Assembly: GCF_018333375.1 (NCBI RefSeq)
Contig: NZ_BORW01000013.1
Coordinates: 1 to 64,000, forward strand
DNA from: Paenibacillus cookii
Lineage (GTDB): Bacteria > Bacillota > Bacilli > Paenibacillales > Paenibacillaceae
Length of the DNA: 64,000 nt
Direction: 5' to 3'
In this document: in pieces, positions 24,610 to 32,843 of the stretch
Numbering within the stretch: the first letter of the stretch is position 1
How the letters are laid out: every line of letters starts with the position of its first letter
The notes under the pieces: generated by a model
The model's input: only the letters and a program-made list of their open reading frames with translations
The model's database searches: none
Told to the model about the DNA's origin: nothing
Made by a program: the position numbers and the translations under genes

Positions 24610-25467
24610 ATGGATATGGACTACTATCGGTTTAAGGTGGATGTGCCGCTGACGCTGAACATGGCGGGCAAATTCGTCGCGCCGTCTTCGGAATGGATGC
24701 ATATGGACCGGACGTTGATGGATTTCGAGCTGTTTGTCCAAACCCGGGGAAGCCTGTACATCGCCGCCGGCCGGGAGCGTTACGAGCTGAAGGAAGGAGA
24801 TTTCCTGCTGATGCCTCCGGGGACGCGCCAATACGGGTACCAAAAGTCCGACTGCAGCTTTTATTGGCTTCACTTTACGGCGGCGGGCGGCCATGAGCGA
24901 TTGAAGGACGTTGAGGAGTACGGTTACGAGCAAGGCATGATCGTCGTGCCGGCTGCGGGCGCGCTGCGCAGTCCCGACAAGCTGATCGTGCTGATGAAGC
25001 AGCTGCAGGACTCGATGCGGACTTACAGGGAACAAACGCTTGGCAGCTACATGGCTACGACGATCCTCTGCGAGTTGTTCAACCAGCTGTTTTACGTCCG
25101 GAACCAGGCCGGGCATCGGCTGAAGCAGCGGCAGCTTTACAATGACATCGTCGATTACATCAAATGGCATCGGCACGGAAACCTGAAAGTCGCCCGGCTT
25201 GCGGAGGACTTCGGATACAATGCGAAATACTTGTCCACGCTGTTCTCCGGCATCGCCGGGATTTCGCTGAAGCAATATATGCTGCAGGAAAAAATGGAGG
25301 CGGCCAAATCGCTGTTGACCGACACCAATAGAAACATTAGCGAAATCGCGGCCCAGCTCGGATATCCGGACAGCCAGCAGTTTATGAAAAGCTTCAAGAA
25401 AATCACGGGGCTGACGCCGACCGATTACCGCAACGCGTATGCCAACCGCCTGCTTTTTTACGAATAG
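24610..25467 (+). CDS. AraC family regulator with cupin sensor domain
   Basis: The 285-residue product has an N-terminal cupin-like sugar domain (about 35-110: MDFELFVQTRGSLYIAAGRERYELKEGDFLLMPPGTRQ) and a C-terminal double helix-turn-helix (about 185-280: KVARLAEDFGYNAKYLSTLFSGIAGISLKQY, ISEIAAQLGYPDSQQFMKSFKKITGLTPTDYR). AAAGG stands before the ATG. It is divergent from the GH127 gene, so regulation of that gene in response to an arabinoside is the simplest reading. It ends five bases from the next AraC gene, which is convergent. Confidence 0.9.
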   Translation: MDMDYYRFKVDVPLTLNMAGKFVAPSSEWMHMDRTLMDFELFVQTRGSLYIAAGRERYELKEGDFLLMPPGTRQYGYQKSDCSFYWLHFTAAGGHERLKDVEEYGYEQGMIVVPAAGALRSPDKLIVLMKQLQDSMRTYREQTLGSYMATTILCELFNQLFYVRNQAGHRLKQRQLYNDIVDYIKWHRHGNLKVARLAEDFGYNAKYLSTLFSGIAGISLKQYMLQEKMEAAKSLLTDTNRNISEIAAQLGYPDSQQFMKSFKKITGLTPTDYRNAYANRLLFYE

Positions 25468-25472
25468 GCAGC

Positions 25473-26252
25473 TCAGGAGCGTTTTTTGTAGCCGCTGGGC
25501 GTCTCTCCGACGAACTTTTTGAACTGCCGCATAAAATGGGTGTCGTTTTCGTAGCCGCACATTTTGGCAATGGCCGCGATCGAAAGGGAGCTGTTATCGA
25601 GCAAATATTTGGCATGCTCCAGCCGTCCGTTGATCATGTCGGCGGAAACCGAGCATCCGAACAGCTCTTTGTAGACATGCTGGAAATAGGATTTGCTGAG
25701 GTTGACTTTGGCGGCCAGCTGGCCGACCGAATACGCCGTTTGCGGGGAGCTGTACAGTTCGTTGCGGATTTCCAGGAGCTGACGGTAATACCTTTCGGTT
25801 TTTTCGGGCAAGGGCGGCAGCTGCTGCCAATTGCTCAGCTTCAGGAGCAGGCTGCGGAGATCCAGGTCCACGATGCCGTCCCGGAGCGGGCCGCCGAGCC
25901 GGTTCACGTGCTGCAGCTCCATGATGCTCCTGGTCAGGGAAGCCGGGAATGCCGCTTTCACCGGTTCGTCGCAGGCGAATCCGAGCTCTTCTAAAAGCGC
26001 TTCCATTTCTGCGCCCTCGCAATGGAACCAATCGTTGACGAACGGCTTTTCGACGTGGCGGTACGCGTGAGGGGTGGACGGCCGGAACAGCACATAAGAG
26101 TTTTTGGCCGCGGACAGGCGCCTGCCCCCGACGATGACCTCCGCATGGCTCCGGAAAAAAACGAAAGCGTAATTGCCCGCCCCGGCAGGACGGTCGATCC
26201 TAACCCCATCCCGATGGATGTAATTGTAACCGCAATTGATGACGCGAATCAT
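25473..26252 (-). CDS. AraC family regulator with cupin sensor domain
   Basis: The 259-residue product has a short cupin sensor (about 1-85: AFVFFRSHAEVIVGGRRLSA, SYVLFRPSTPHAYR) and a C-terminal double helix-turn-helix (about 160-255: YSVGQLAAKVNLSKSYFQHVYKELFGCSVSADM, LSIAAIAKMCGYENDTHFMRQFKKFVGETPSGYK). It is divergent from the GH51 arabinofuranosidase gene with a 127-base gap and probably controls it. It is not closely alike in sequence to the neighbouring AraC regulator, so the pair is not a recent duplication. Confidence 0.9.
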   Translation of the reverse strand: MIRVINCGYNYIHRDGVRIDRPAGAGNYAFVFFRSHAEVIVGGRRLSAAKNSYVLFRPSTPHAYRHVEKPFVNDWFHCEGAEMEALLEELGFACDEPVKAAFPASLTRSIMELQHVNRLGGPLRDGIVDLDLRSLLLKLSNWQQLPPLPEKTERYYRQLLEIRNELYSSPQTAYSVGQLAAKVNLSKSYFQHVYKELFGCSVSADMINGRLEHAKYLLDNSSLSIAAIAKMCGYENDTHFMRQFKKFVGETPSGYKKRS

Positions 26253-26379
26253 GTCCTTTCCTCCTCACGATCAAGCACGATAGGTCAGTTAATGGGCAGT
26301 TTAATTCATTGTCCGGGGAAAATCAAGCTCCTATACTTTGAATACATCCAATTTATTGAAAAAACGGGAGGAGAACTAG

Positions 26380-27864
26380 ATGGCCCAAAACGGCGTACTG
26401 AACGCGGACATTGCCAAAGGACAGATCAACAAAAATATTTACGGTCATTTTTCCGAGCATCTGGGCAGATGCATTTATGAAGGAATCTGGGTAGGCGAAG
26501 ATTCGCCGATTCCGAACACGAACGGCATTCGAAACGACGTGGTCGAAGCGTTGAAACGGATCCGAATTCCCGTGCTTCGCTGGCCGGGCGGATGTTTTGC
26601 GGACGAATACCATTGGAAGGACGGCATCGGGAAGCGGGAAAACCGCAAGCGGATGATCAATACCCATTGGGGCGGCGTCGTGGAAAACAACCATTTCGGC
26701 ACCCATGAGTTTATGGAATTATGCGCCCAGTTGGGCTGCGAGCCTTACATCAACGGAAACGTTGGAAGCGGTACCGTCCAGGAAATGGCGGAATGGGTGG
26801 AATACCTGACCTTCGGCGGGGAATCCCTGATGTCGGCGCTGCGGGCCGAAAACGGGCGCCAAGAGCCTTGGTCGGTCGCTTATTTCGGCGTCGGCAACGA
26901 AAATTGGGGCTGCGGCGGCAATATGCGTCCGGAATATTATGCGGATTTGTACCGCCGTTACCAGACGTACGTCCGGAACTACGGGGACAACCGGATTCAC
27001 CGGATCGCCTGCGGCCCGAATGCCGGCGACTACAATTGGATGGACGTCTTGATGCGCGAGGCGGCCCGCTTCATGGACTCGATCACGCTGCATTATTACA
27101 CGGTTCCCGGGAATTGGGCGCAAAAGGGGGCGGCTACCGGCTTTAACGAGCAGGAATGGTTCGTCACGATGGAAAAGGCGCTGCACATGGAAGAGCTGGT
27201 CGCGAGGCACAGCGCCATCATGGACAAATACGATCCCGAAAAACGCGTCGGGTTGATCGTGGACGAATGGGGCACCTGGTTCGACGTGGAGCCCGGCACG
27301 AATCCCGGGTTTTTGTACCAGCAAAACTCGCTGCGGGATGCGCTTGTCGCCGGGCTGACGCTGAACATTTTCAACAGGCATAGCGACCGGGTCCGCATGG
27401 CCAACATCGCCCAGACCGTCAACGTGCTGCAAGCCGTCATTTTGACGGAAGGCGAAAAAATGGTGCTGACGCCGACCTACCATGTCTTCGATATGTACAA
27501 GGTGCATCAGGATGCGGAGCTGCTGGACCTGAACCTGTCGTCCGGTACATACAGCGCCTTCGGCCGGGGAATTCCGGAGGTGTCGGCGTCGGCCTCCCGG
27601 GATGCGAACGGGCGCATCCATATCAGCTTGTGCAACCTGAACCATGCGTCGTCGTCGTCCGTCAGCATAGACCTTCGCGGCTTGCAGACGTCTACGCCCG
27701 CGATTTCGGGTTCGACGCTTACATCGGACGCTCTGGATGCGCATAACACGTTCGATCAGCCGGAGCGGATCGCGCCTCAGCCGTTCCATGCCTTTAAGCT
27801 CGAAGGGTCGCGCCTTGAGCTGGAGCTGCCGTCGAAATCCGTGACGGTCATCGAGCTGGCGTAG
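26380..27864 (+). CDS. abfA: Alpha-L-arabinofuranosidase, glycoside hydrolase family 51
   Basis: The 494-residue cytoplasmic enzyme matches GH51 in length and wording ([43 protein letters not shown]). The acid/base is E174 in [10 protein letters not shown] and the nucleophile E296 in VDEWGTW. A TIM barrel is followed by a C-terminal beta-sandwich. It removes alpha-L-arabinofuranosyl groups from arabinan or arabinoxylan oligosaccharides. GGGAGGAG precedes the ATG. Together with GH127 it gives this region both anomeric specificities for arabinofuranose. A small Cys-rich gene follows after 13 bases. Confidence 0.96.
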   Translation: MAQNGVLNADIAKGQINKNIYGHFSEHLGRCIYEGIWVGEDSPIPNTNGIRNDVVEALKRIRIPVLRWPGGCFADEYHWKDGIGKRENRKRMINTHWGGVVENNHFGTHEFMELCAQLGCEPYINGNVGSGTVQEMAEWVEYLTFGGESLMSALRAENGRQEPWSVAYFGVGNENWGCGGNMRPEYYADLYRRYQTYVRNYGDNRIHRIACGPNAGDYNWMDVLMREAARFMDSITLHYYTVPGNWAQKGAATGFNEQEWFVTMEKALHMEELVARHSAIMDKYDPEKRVGLIVDEWGTWFDVEPGTNPGFLYQQNSLRDALVAGLTLNIFNRHSDRVRMANIAQTVNVLQAVILTEGEKMVLTPTYHVFDMYKVHQDAELLDLNLSSGTYSAFGRGIPEVSASASRDANGRIHISLCNLNHASSSSVSIDLRGLQTSTPAISGSTLTSDALDAHNTFDQPERIAPQPFHAFKLEGSRLELELPSKSVTVIELA

Positions 27865-27877
27865 GGGCAAACGGGCG

Positions 27878-28162
27878 ATGCAAACCGCCAAACGAGGGGC
27901 ATGCAAAGGATGCGGCCCCGAATATCAGGTGAATGACGAGTATATCCAACGCGTGTTGTCCCATCCGATGTTTTCGTCCGAGCATTGCGTGCCGGAGGAG
28001 GTTTATCAACAGAGACTCGCCATCTGCCAAGCCTGCCCGAAACTTCAGGACGGCATCAGCTGCTCCGTCTGCGGCTGCATCATTCCCGTGGCGGCCAAGC
28101 TGAAGGCCCGCGGCTGCCCTTTGCCGGGCGGGGGATTGTGGGGGACGGCGGACGCGGAGTGA
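27878..28162 (+). CDS. Small cysteine-rich protein, DUF6171-like
   Basis: The 94-residue product has paired cysteines: CKGC near the N-terminus, CQACP in the middle, then CSVCGC and a final CP, a layout that suggests one or two zinc sites. It matches my memory of the DUF6171 family common in Paenibacillus; no function is known. It starts 13 bases after the GH51 stop, so it is probably carried on the same transcript, although a link to arabinose use is not evident. Confidence 0.75.
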   Translation: MQTAKRGACKGCGPEYQVNDEYIQRVLSHPMFSSEHCVPEEVYQQRLAICQACPKLQDGISCSVCGCIIPVAAKLKARGCPLPGGGLWGTADAE

Positions 28163-28212
28163 AGGACTGCATGATACATGGAGCAACCCTGCCGGCGAGA
28201 TGAGCGATTGCA

Positions 28213-28243
28213 CCCAAAGCCCTTGATGATCAAGGGCTTTGGG
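28213..28243 (+). terminator. Terminator-like palindrome
   Basis: A perfect 15-base stem with a single-base centre (28213-28227, 28229-28243). No T tract follows, so it may act only weakly or as a folded 3' end. Confidence 0.5.
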
Positions 28244-28330
28244 CGTTATCCGAAAAAAATATTCATTTTTGTCACGTTTCGCTCCCCTTCCCCGTCATAC
28301 GGGTAACCAAACGGAAGGAGAGGATTTGGA

Positions 28331-29641
28331 ATGAAAAAAGCGGACGTGGCGATTGTAGGCGGTGGGGTCGCGGGTTTGACGGCGGCAGTCTATGCGGCAA
28401 AAGCAGGCAAACAAACGGTGCTTATCGAAAAGCAGGAGCGGTTGGGCGGCCGGGCGATCACCAACAAGAAAAACGGAGCGTACTTCAATTTAGGCGGGCA
28501 TGCGTTGTATCATGGGGACGCTTGGGAGACGTTTCGGGAGCTGGGACTACGCCTGCAAGGGAATCAGCCCTCGGTTGACGCCTACGGGATTTGGAAAGGG
28601 ACCCTGAAGACGCTGCCGACGAACGCCGCATCGTTGTTGGCCACCCCGCTGGTCTCCTGGAAAGGGAAAATGGAGCTTGCCGCGTGGCTCGCGAAATTCG
28701 GCAAGCTGGATACCCGCCTTTATGACGGGATCAGCCTCCGCGAATGGATCGAAGGCCAGATCAAAGACCCGATGGTCCGGCACATTTTTTATTCCCTGCT
28801 GCGCACGGCAAGTTATGTGGTCGCTCCCGATCTGCAGGCCGCGGGTCCGGCGCTCAGACAGCTCAAAAACGCTTTGAAAGGCGTGCTCTATCTGGATCGG
28901 GGCTGGGGAGAAACCGTGGAGGAATTAAGACGATTGGCCTCCCGCTTGGGCGTTGCTTGCCTGACGGGCAGCAAAGCGGTTGCGATCGGCCATGATCAAG
29001 GCGCCGTCCGGCATGTCCTGTGCGACAACGGGACGAAAATCATCGCTGGCAGCATCATCATCGCCGCTCCGCCCGAAGAGGCGTATCGCCTGGTCCCGCA
29101 GTCCGACCGAACCGCGCTCCGTACGTGGAAGGAACAAGCGATTCCGGTTACGGCCGCCTGCCTGGACGTGGCTTTGCGGCGCCTGCCCAAACCGAAACAG
29201 CAATTCGTGTACGGCATCGATCAAACCGTCTTTTTAAGCAACCAGTCGCGCGCGGCCTGCTTAAGCGATGACGGAGCCCAGGTGATTTCGCTGATGAAGT
29301 ACCAAGGAAAGGACACGGATGCCAAGCGGGATTTGCTTGAGCTTGAACAGACGCTCGACTTGGTGCAGCCGGGCTGGCGGAACGAGTTGGCGGCCAAACA
29401 ATATCTTCCGAAAATGACGGTGTGCCATGATTTTATGCATATCAAGCGCAAGGAGAACCCGGGTCCGGCCGTGCCCGAAATCGCGGGATTGTACGTGGCA
29501 GGAGATTGGGCGTCGCATGGCGAACAGTTGGTCGATGCCGCGACGGCAAGCGCCAAACGGGCCGTGCGGCATATTTTGGCCCGGACGGGAACGGAGGGAA
29601 TGCCTGAAGATGAGTACCGAAGCGCTGTATCGATTGTATAA
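28331..29641 (+). CDS. FAD-dependent amine oxidase/phytoene desaturase-like oxidoreductase
   Basis: The 436-residue product begins with a textbook FAD-binding Rossmann motif (VAIVGGGVAGLTAAVYAAKAG, then LIEKQERLGGRA) and ends with the second FAD segment (AGLYVAGDWASHGEQLVDAATASAKRA). This is the protoporphyrinogen oxidase/amine oxidase/carotenoid desaturase superfamily. The substrate cannot be named. AAGGAGAGG precedes the ATG. Its last 32 bases overlap the start of an ECF41 sigma factor gene, a family usually coupled to oxidoreductases, so the pair is probably a functional unit. Confidence 0.88.
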   Translation: MKKADVAIVGGGVAGLTAAVYAAKAGKQTVLIEKQERLGGRAITNKKNGAYFNLGGHALYHGDAWETFRELGLRLQGNQPSVDAYGIWKGTLKTLPTNAASLLATPLVSWKGKMELAAWLAKFGKLDTRLYDGISLREWIEGQIKDPMVRHIFYSLLRTASYVVAPDLQAAGPALRQLKNALKGVLYLDRGWGETVEELRRLASRLGVACLTGSKAVAIGHDQGAVRHVLCDNGTKIIAGSIIIAAPPEEAYRLVPQSDRTALRTWKEQAIPVTAACLDVALRRLPKPKQQFVYGIDQTVFLSNQSRAACLSDDGAQVISLMKYQGKDTDAKRDLLELEQTLDLVQPGWRNELAAKQYLPKMTVCHDFMHIKRKENPGPAVPEIAGLYVAGDWASHGEQLVDAATASAKRAVRHILARTGTEGMPEDEYRSAVSIV

Positions 29642-30473
29642 AAACGAGCTGTTTTCGTTGGCTTACCGGATGCTGGGCAGCGTCATGGATGCGGAGGACA
29701 TCGTGCAGGAAGCGTTTCTAGCGTACGACCAGCTGCCGGATCCCGGCGCCATCCGCAATGAGAGGGCCTTTTTGTACAAAATCGCAACCAATCGCTGCCT
29801 GGACCTGCTGCGTTCGTCGGCCAGAAAACGGGAGCTTTACGTGGGGCCCTGGCTCCCGGAACCGTTGGTCGGCCGTGCGGCCGCCGAAGAGGAGCCCTCT
29901 GCCGTCTACATGCAAAAGGAGACGATTTCCATGGCGTATCTTTTGCTTTTGCAGCAGTTGAACGCGGTTGAACGGGCTGTCTTCCTGCTGCGGGAAATTT
30001 TCCATTATTCGTATGAGGAAATCGCGGATATGGTCGGAAAAAGCGGCGCGAACTGCCGCCAGATTTACCGCCGGGCCAAAGCCGGCATCCATTTCGATCC
30101 CGAATCGGTTCCCGCGGTGCACGTGGCGGAGGAGCGGATCAAATCGTTCATAAGCTCCCTGATGCAGGGGAATACCGGCAAACTGCTGGAGCTTCTCAGC
30201 GAAAACGTCGTTTTTTATTCCGACGGCGGCGGCAAAGCAAGGGCGGCGCGCATTCCGGTCGTTGGAATGGAGCGGGTTCTGTTGTTTATCCAAAATCTGC
30301 TTGCGATGTACGAAGGGAAATCCGAGTTTTCCTTTCTTTTCGTCAATGGCATGCCGGGGGTCCGGGTCCGGGTGGCGGACGTGGGGCAATACGTTTTTTC
30401 GTTCGCGTATCGCGAAAATCGGATCGAAACGATCTACAGCATCGGCAATCCGGATAAATTAAGGCATGTGTAG
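29610..30473 (+). CDS. ECF41 family sigma factor with SnoaL-like C-terminal domain
   Basis: The 287-residue product has sigma region 2 (about 5-75, SVMDAEDIVQEAFLAY), region 4 (about 110-165) and a C-terminal NTF2/SnoaL-like extension. All three ECF41 hallmarks are visible: WLPEP in the linker, DGGGK in the extension and NPDKL at the very end. In this group the extension replaces a separate anti-sigma factor and tunes activity. The start (ATG behind GGAGGG) lies inside the FAD oxidoreductase gene, so translation is coupled. The promoters controlled are unknown. A terminator-like hairpin follows. Confidence 0.93.
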   Translation: MSTEALYRLYKNELFSLAYRMLGSVMDAEDIVQEAFLAYDQLPDPGAIRNERAFLYKIATNRCLDLLRSSARKRELYVGPWLPEPLVGRAAAEEEPSAVYMQKETISMAYLLLLQQLNAVERAVFLLREIFHYSYEEIADMVGKSGANCRQIYRRAKAGIHFDPESVPAVHVAEERIKSFISSLMQGNTGKLLELLSENVVFYSDGGGKARAARIPVVGMERVLLFIQNLLAMYEGKSEFSFLFVNGMPGVRVRVADVGQYVFSFAYRENRIETIYSIGNPDKLRHV

Positions 30474-30495
30474 CAGATCAACCGGCCGCAAGACC

Positions 30496-30541
30496 GAAGG
30501 CACCGCCGGCATCTTTCCGAAGATGTCCGCAGCGCCTTTTG
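30496..30541 (+). terminator. Terminator after the ECF41 gene
   Basis: AAGGC...ATCTT pairs with AAGAT...GCCTT around a TCCG loop, with CGC/GCG pairing between and a short T run. Confidence 0.7.
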
Positions 30542-30659
30542 CATTTCCCCCGCGCGCATCGCCAGGCGGTAAAAAACGAATTTAACCATCTGCTACCGGA
30601 TGCCTGAGCCTTGATTTCGAATATAATGAAACCAACCACAACGTAGGGAGGAGATCGGC

Positions 30660-30716
30660 ATGAAAAAAACGACGGTTGCAACGCTCCAAGCATATGAGGG
30701 TGGAACTGTCGCTTAA
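30660..30716 (+). CDS. Possible 18-residue leader peptide
   Basis: A strong ribosome site (GGGAGGAG) stands six bases ahead of ATG, and the frame reads MKKTTVATLQAYEGGTVA then stops. The ABC transporter gene starts 57 bases later with its own site. It may be a regulatory leader, or the head of a gene lost by deletion. No hairpin pair that would prove attenuation was found. Confidence 0.35.
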   Translation: MKKTTVATLQAYEGGTVA

Positions 30717-30773
30717 CTTGTAAACGGCAACCCCCTTGCATGCGCGTCCAAAAACCGTATAAAGGGGTATCCT

Positions 30774-32504
30774 ATGCGTTTTCCGATCAAAAAGTTTTTT
30801 TCTTATTACAAGCCTTATCGCGGGCTGTTTCTGTCCGTGCTGGCCTGTGCCTTGCTCGTCTCCGCCGTCACGCTGGCGTTTCCGCTGCTCGTGCGTTATA
30901 TCACGAAACATGTGCTGGAGGAGGATTTGTCCCAAGCGCTGGGAAAGGTCTACTGGATCGGCGGGCTGATGCTTGTTTTGGCGGCCGTTCAGAACCTTGG
31001 AAGCTACTTCGTGGATTACAAGGGGCACGAGGTAGGGGCACGCATGGAAAGCGACATGCGCAGCGAGCTGTTTGCCCACATGCAGAAGCTTTCTTTCGAT
31101 TTTTACGACAAAGAAAAAACGGGAAGGCTGATGTCGCGGCTCACGAACGACCTGCTGTTGATTTCCGAGCTTTACCATCACGGGCCCGAGGATTACGTCC
31201 GTTCGCTCTCCCGCTTTTTCGGAGCGCTTGCCATTTTGTTTTTTATTGATGCGCCGTTAACGCTGGTGGTGTTGTGCTTTTTCCCGATCCTCGTGTTTTT
31301 CGCCCTTTATTTCAACAAAAAGCTGAACAAGGCGTTGGCCGGAAACAAGGAGCGGATCGCGGACGTCAACGCCCAGGCGGAAGATAGTTTATCGGGCATC
31401 CGCGTCGTCCAGTCGTTTGCGGGCGAGCGGATGGAAATCGAAAAATTCGAGCGCGAGAACTCCCGGTTCCTCGAAAGCCGGAAACAAACGTACCGGGCCG
31501 AAGCGCTTTTTTACAACAGCTTCGAGATGCTGCTTCAGCTGATCACGATCACGGTCGTCATTTTCGGGAGCGCCCAAATCGTTCGCCATAAGCTGGATTT
31601 GGCGGATTTGATCACGTTTTTGCTCTATATCGGCTACATGATCGAACCCATTCAACGGATGACGCATATGAGCACGCAGCTTCAGGAAGGAGTCACCGGC
31701 TTTCAGCGTTTCATGGAAATCATGAAGTTGAAGCCAAGCATCGCCAGCAAGCCGGATGCGGCCGTGCTTGCACGCGTGAACGGGGACATCGAATTCAGGC
31801 GGGTGTCGTTCCATTACGAAGACCGCAAGACGCATGTGCTCAACGACTTGTCGCTGCGGATCCGTCCGGGGGAGTACGTTGCGCTGGTCGGTCCTTCCGG
31901 GGCGGGAAAAACGACGTTGTGCTCGCTGATCCCGCGTTTTTACGACGCCACCGCAGGCGAAGTGCGGCTGGATGGAACCGACGTTCGCGATCTCGAACTG
32001 GAATCGCTCAGGAAAAACATCGGCATCGTGCAGCAGGACGTCTATCTGTTTGCCGGTACGGTCATGGAGAACCTCCGGTACGGAAATCCGGCGGCCACGG
32101 ACGAGGAGATCATCGCGGCAGCCGTCAAGGCCAATGCGCATGAGTTTATCATGGGCCTGCCGCAGGGATACCGCTCGGAGATCGGGCAGCGCGGCGTCAA
32201 GCTGTCGGGCGGACAAAAACAGCGGCTGAGCATCGCCCGCGTGTTTTTGAAAAATCCGCCGATCGTCATCATGGACGAAGCGACGAGCGCGCTCGACAAC
32301 GAAAGCGAAGACATCGTCAAACGGTCGCTGGAATCGCTGGCCGAAGGCCGGACGACGATCGTGATCGCCCACCGTCTTTCCACCATCCGGGGAGCCCAGC
32401 GGATTTTGGTCCTGACGGAGGATGGCCTCGCGGAAGAGGGGACCCATGACGAACTGATCGCTCGGGGCGGCGTGTATGCCCAGTTGTACGCCAAACAATT
32501 TTGA
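30774..32504 (+). CDS. ABC exporter half-transporter (fused membrane and ATPase domains)
   Basis: The 576-residue product has six membrane helices (about 10-310) followed by an ATPase domain with Walker A GPSGAGKTT, the signature LSGGQKQR, Walker B IVIMDEATSALD and the switch AHRLS. It belongs to the MdlB/BmrA/LmrA-like lipid and multidrug group and would work as a homodimer in the membrane, since no partner half is adjacent. AAAGGGG precedes the ATG. The substrate is unknown. Confidence 0.92.
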   Translation: MRFPIKKFFSYYKPYRGLFLSVLACALLVSAVTLAFPLLVRYITKHVLEEDLSQALGKVYWIGGLMLVLAAVQNLGSYFVDYKGHEVGARMESDMRSELFAHMQKLSFDFYDKEKTGRLMSRLTNDLLLISELYHHGPEDYVRSLSRFFGALAILFFIDAPLTLVVLCFFPILVFFALYFNKKLNKALAGNKERIADVNAQAEDSLSGIRVVQSFAGERMEIEKFERENSRFLESRKQTYRAEALFYNSFEMLLQLITITVVIFGSAQIVRHKLDLADLITFLLYIGYMIEPIQRMTHMSTQLQEGVTGFQRFMEIMKLKPSIASKPDAAVLARVNGDIEFRRVSFHYEDRKTHVLNDLSLRIRPGEYVALVGPSGAGKTTLCSLIPRFYDATAGEVRLDGTDVRDLELESLRKNIGIVQQDVYLFAGTVMENLRYGNPAATDEEIIAAAVKANAHEFIMGLPQGYRSEIGQRGVKLSGGQKQRLSIARVFLKNPPIVIMDEATSALDNESEDIVKRSLESLAEGRTTIVIAHRLSTIRGAQRILVLTEDGLAEEGTHDELIARGGVYAQLYAKQF

Positions 32505-32843
32505 ATGATGCTGTCCTGCACCCGCCTGATCGCCAAGGCATGCAAGACAGCTTTTTTTGCATGAAAACCTAAAATATTTAAGGTAACACCTTTAGTTTTG
32601 ATCGGCGTTTCGATGAAAGGTTTTTTATAATTGGAAATGGAAGCGTTTTTTATTCGAAATCGGCACCTGCGGCAGCTCCGGAAGATCGGGGCTGCCTGCG
32701 CTGCTTCGATTGGTATTTTCAGGACCCAAGCAAGTTTGGTAGCATAAGGACTAAGCGCTTTAAAGTCATGAAGGATTTGGCGAGGCCGCATCCGGATATG
32801 GAGGCTGCCCGTAAATCCGCAAAACACGGGGGAGGGAATGCGA
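32505..32843. other. Regulatory gap of about 340 bases ahead of the xylan-utilisation block
   Basis: No gene is supported. It contains short repeats (AAGGTAACACCTT at 32580-32592, the CATGCAA/TTGCATG hairpin at 32539-32563) and TGGAAGCGTTTTTT near 32638, a poor match to a CcpA site. Promoters for the following operon should lie here. Confidence 0.5.

Larger units (their letters stand above)
30474..30773. other. 300-base gap with a terminator and a short leader-like ORF
   Basis: It holds the ECF41 terminator (30496-30541), a TATAAT at 30622-30627 without a clear -35, and an 18-codon ORF (30660-30716) just ahead of the ABC transporter gene. Confidence 0.6.
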
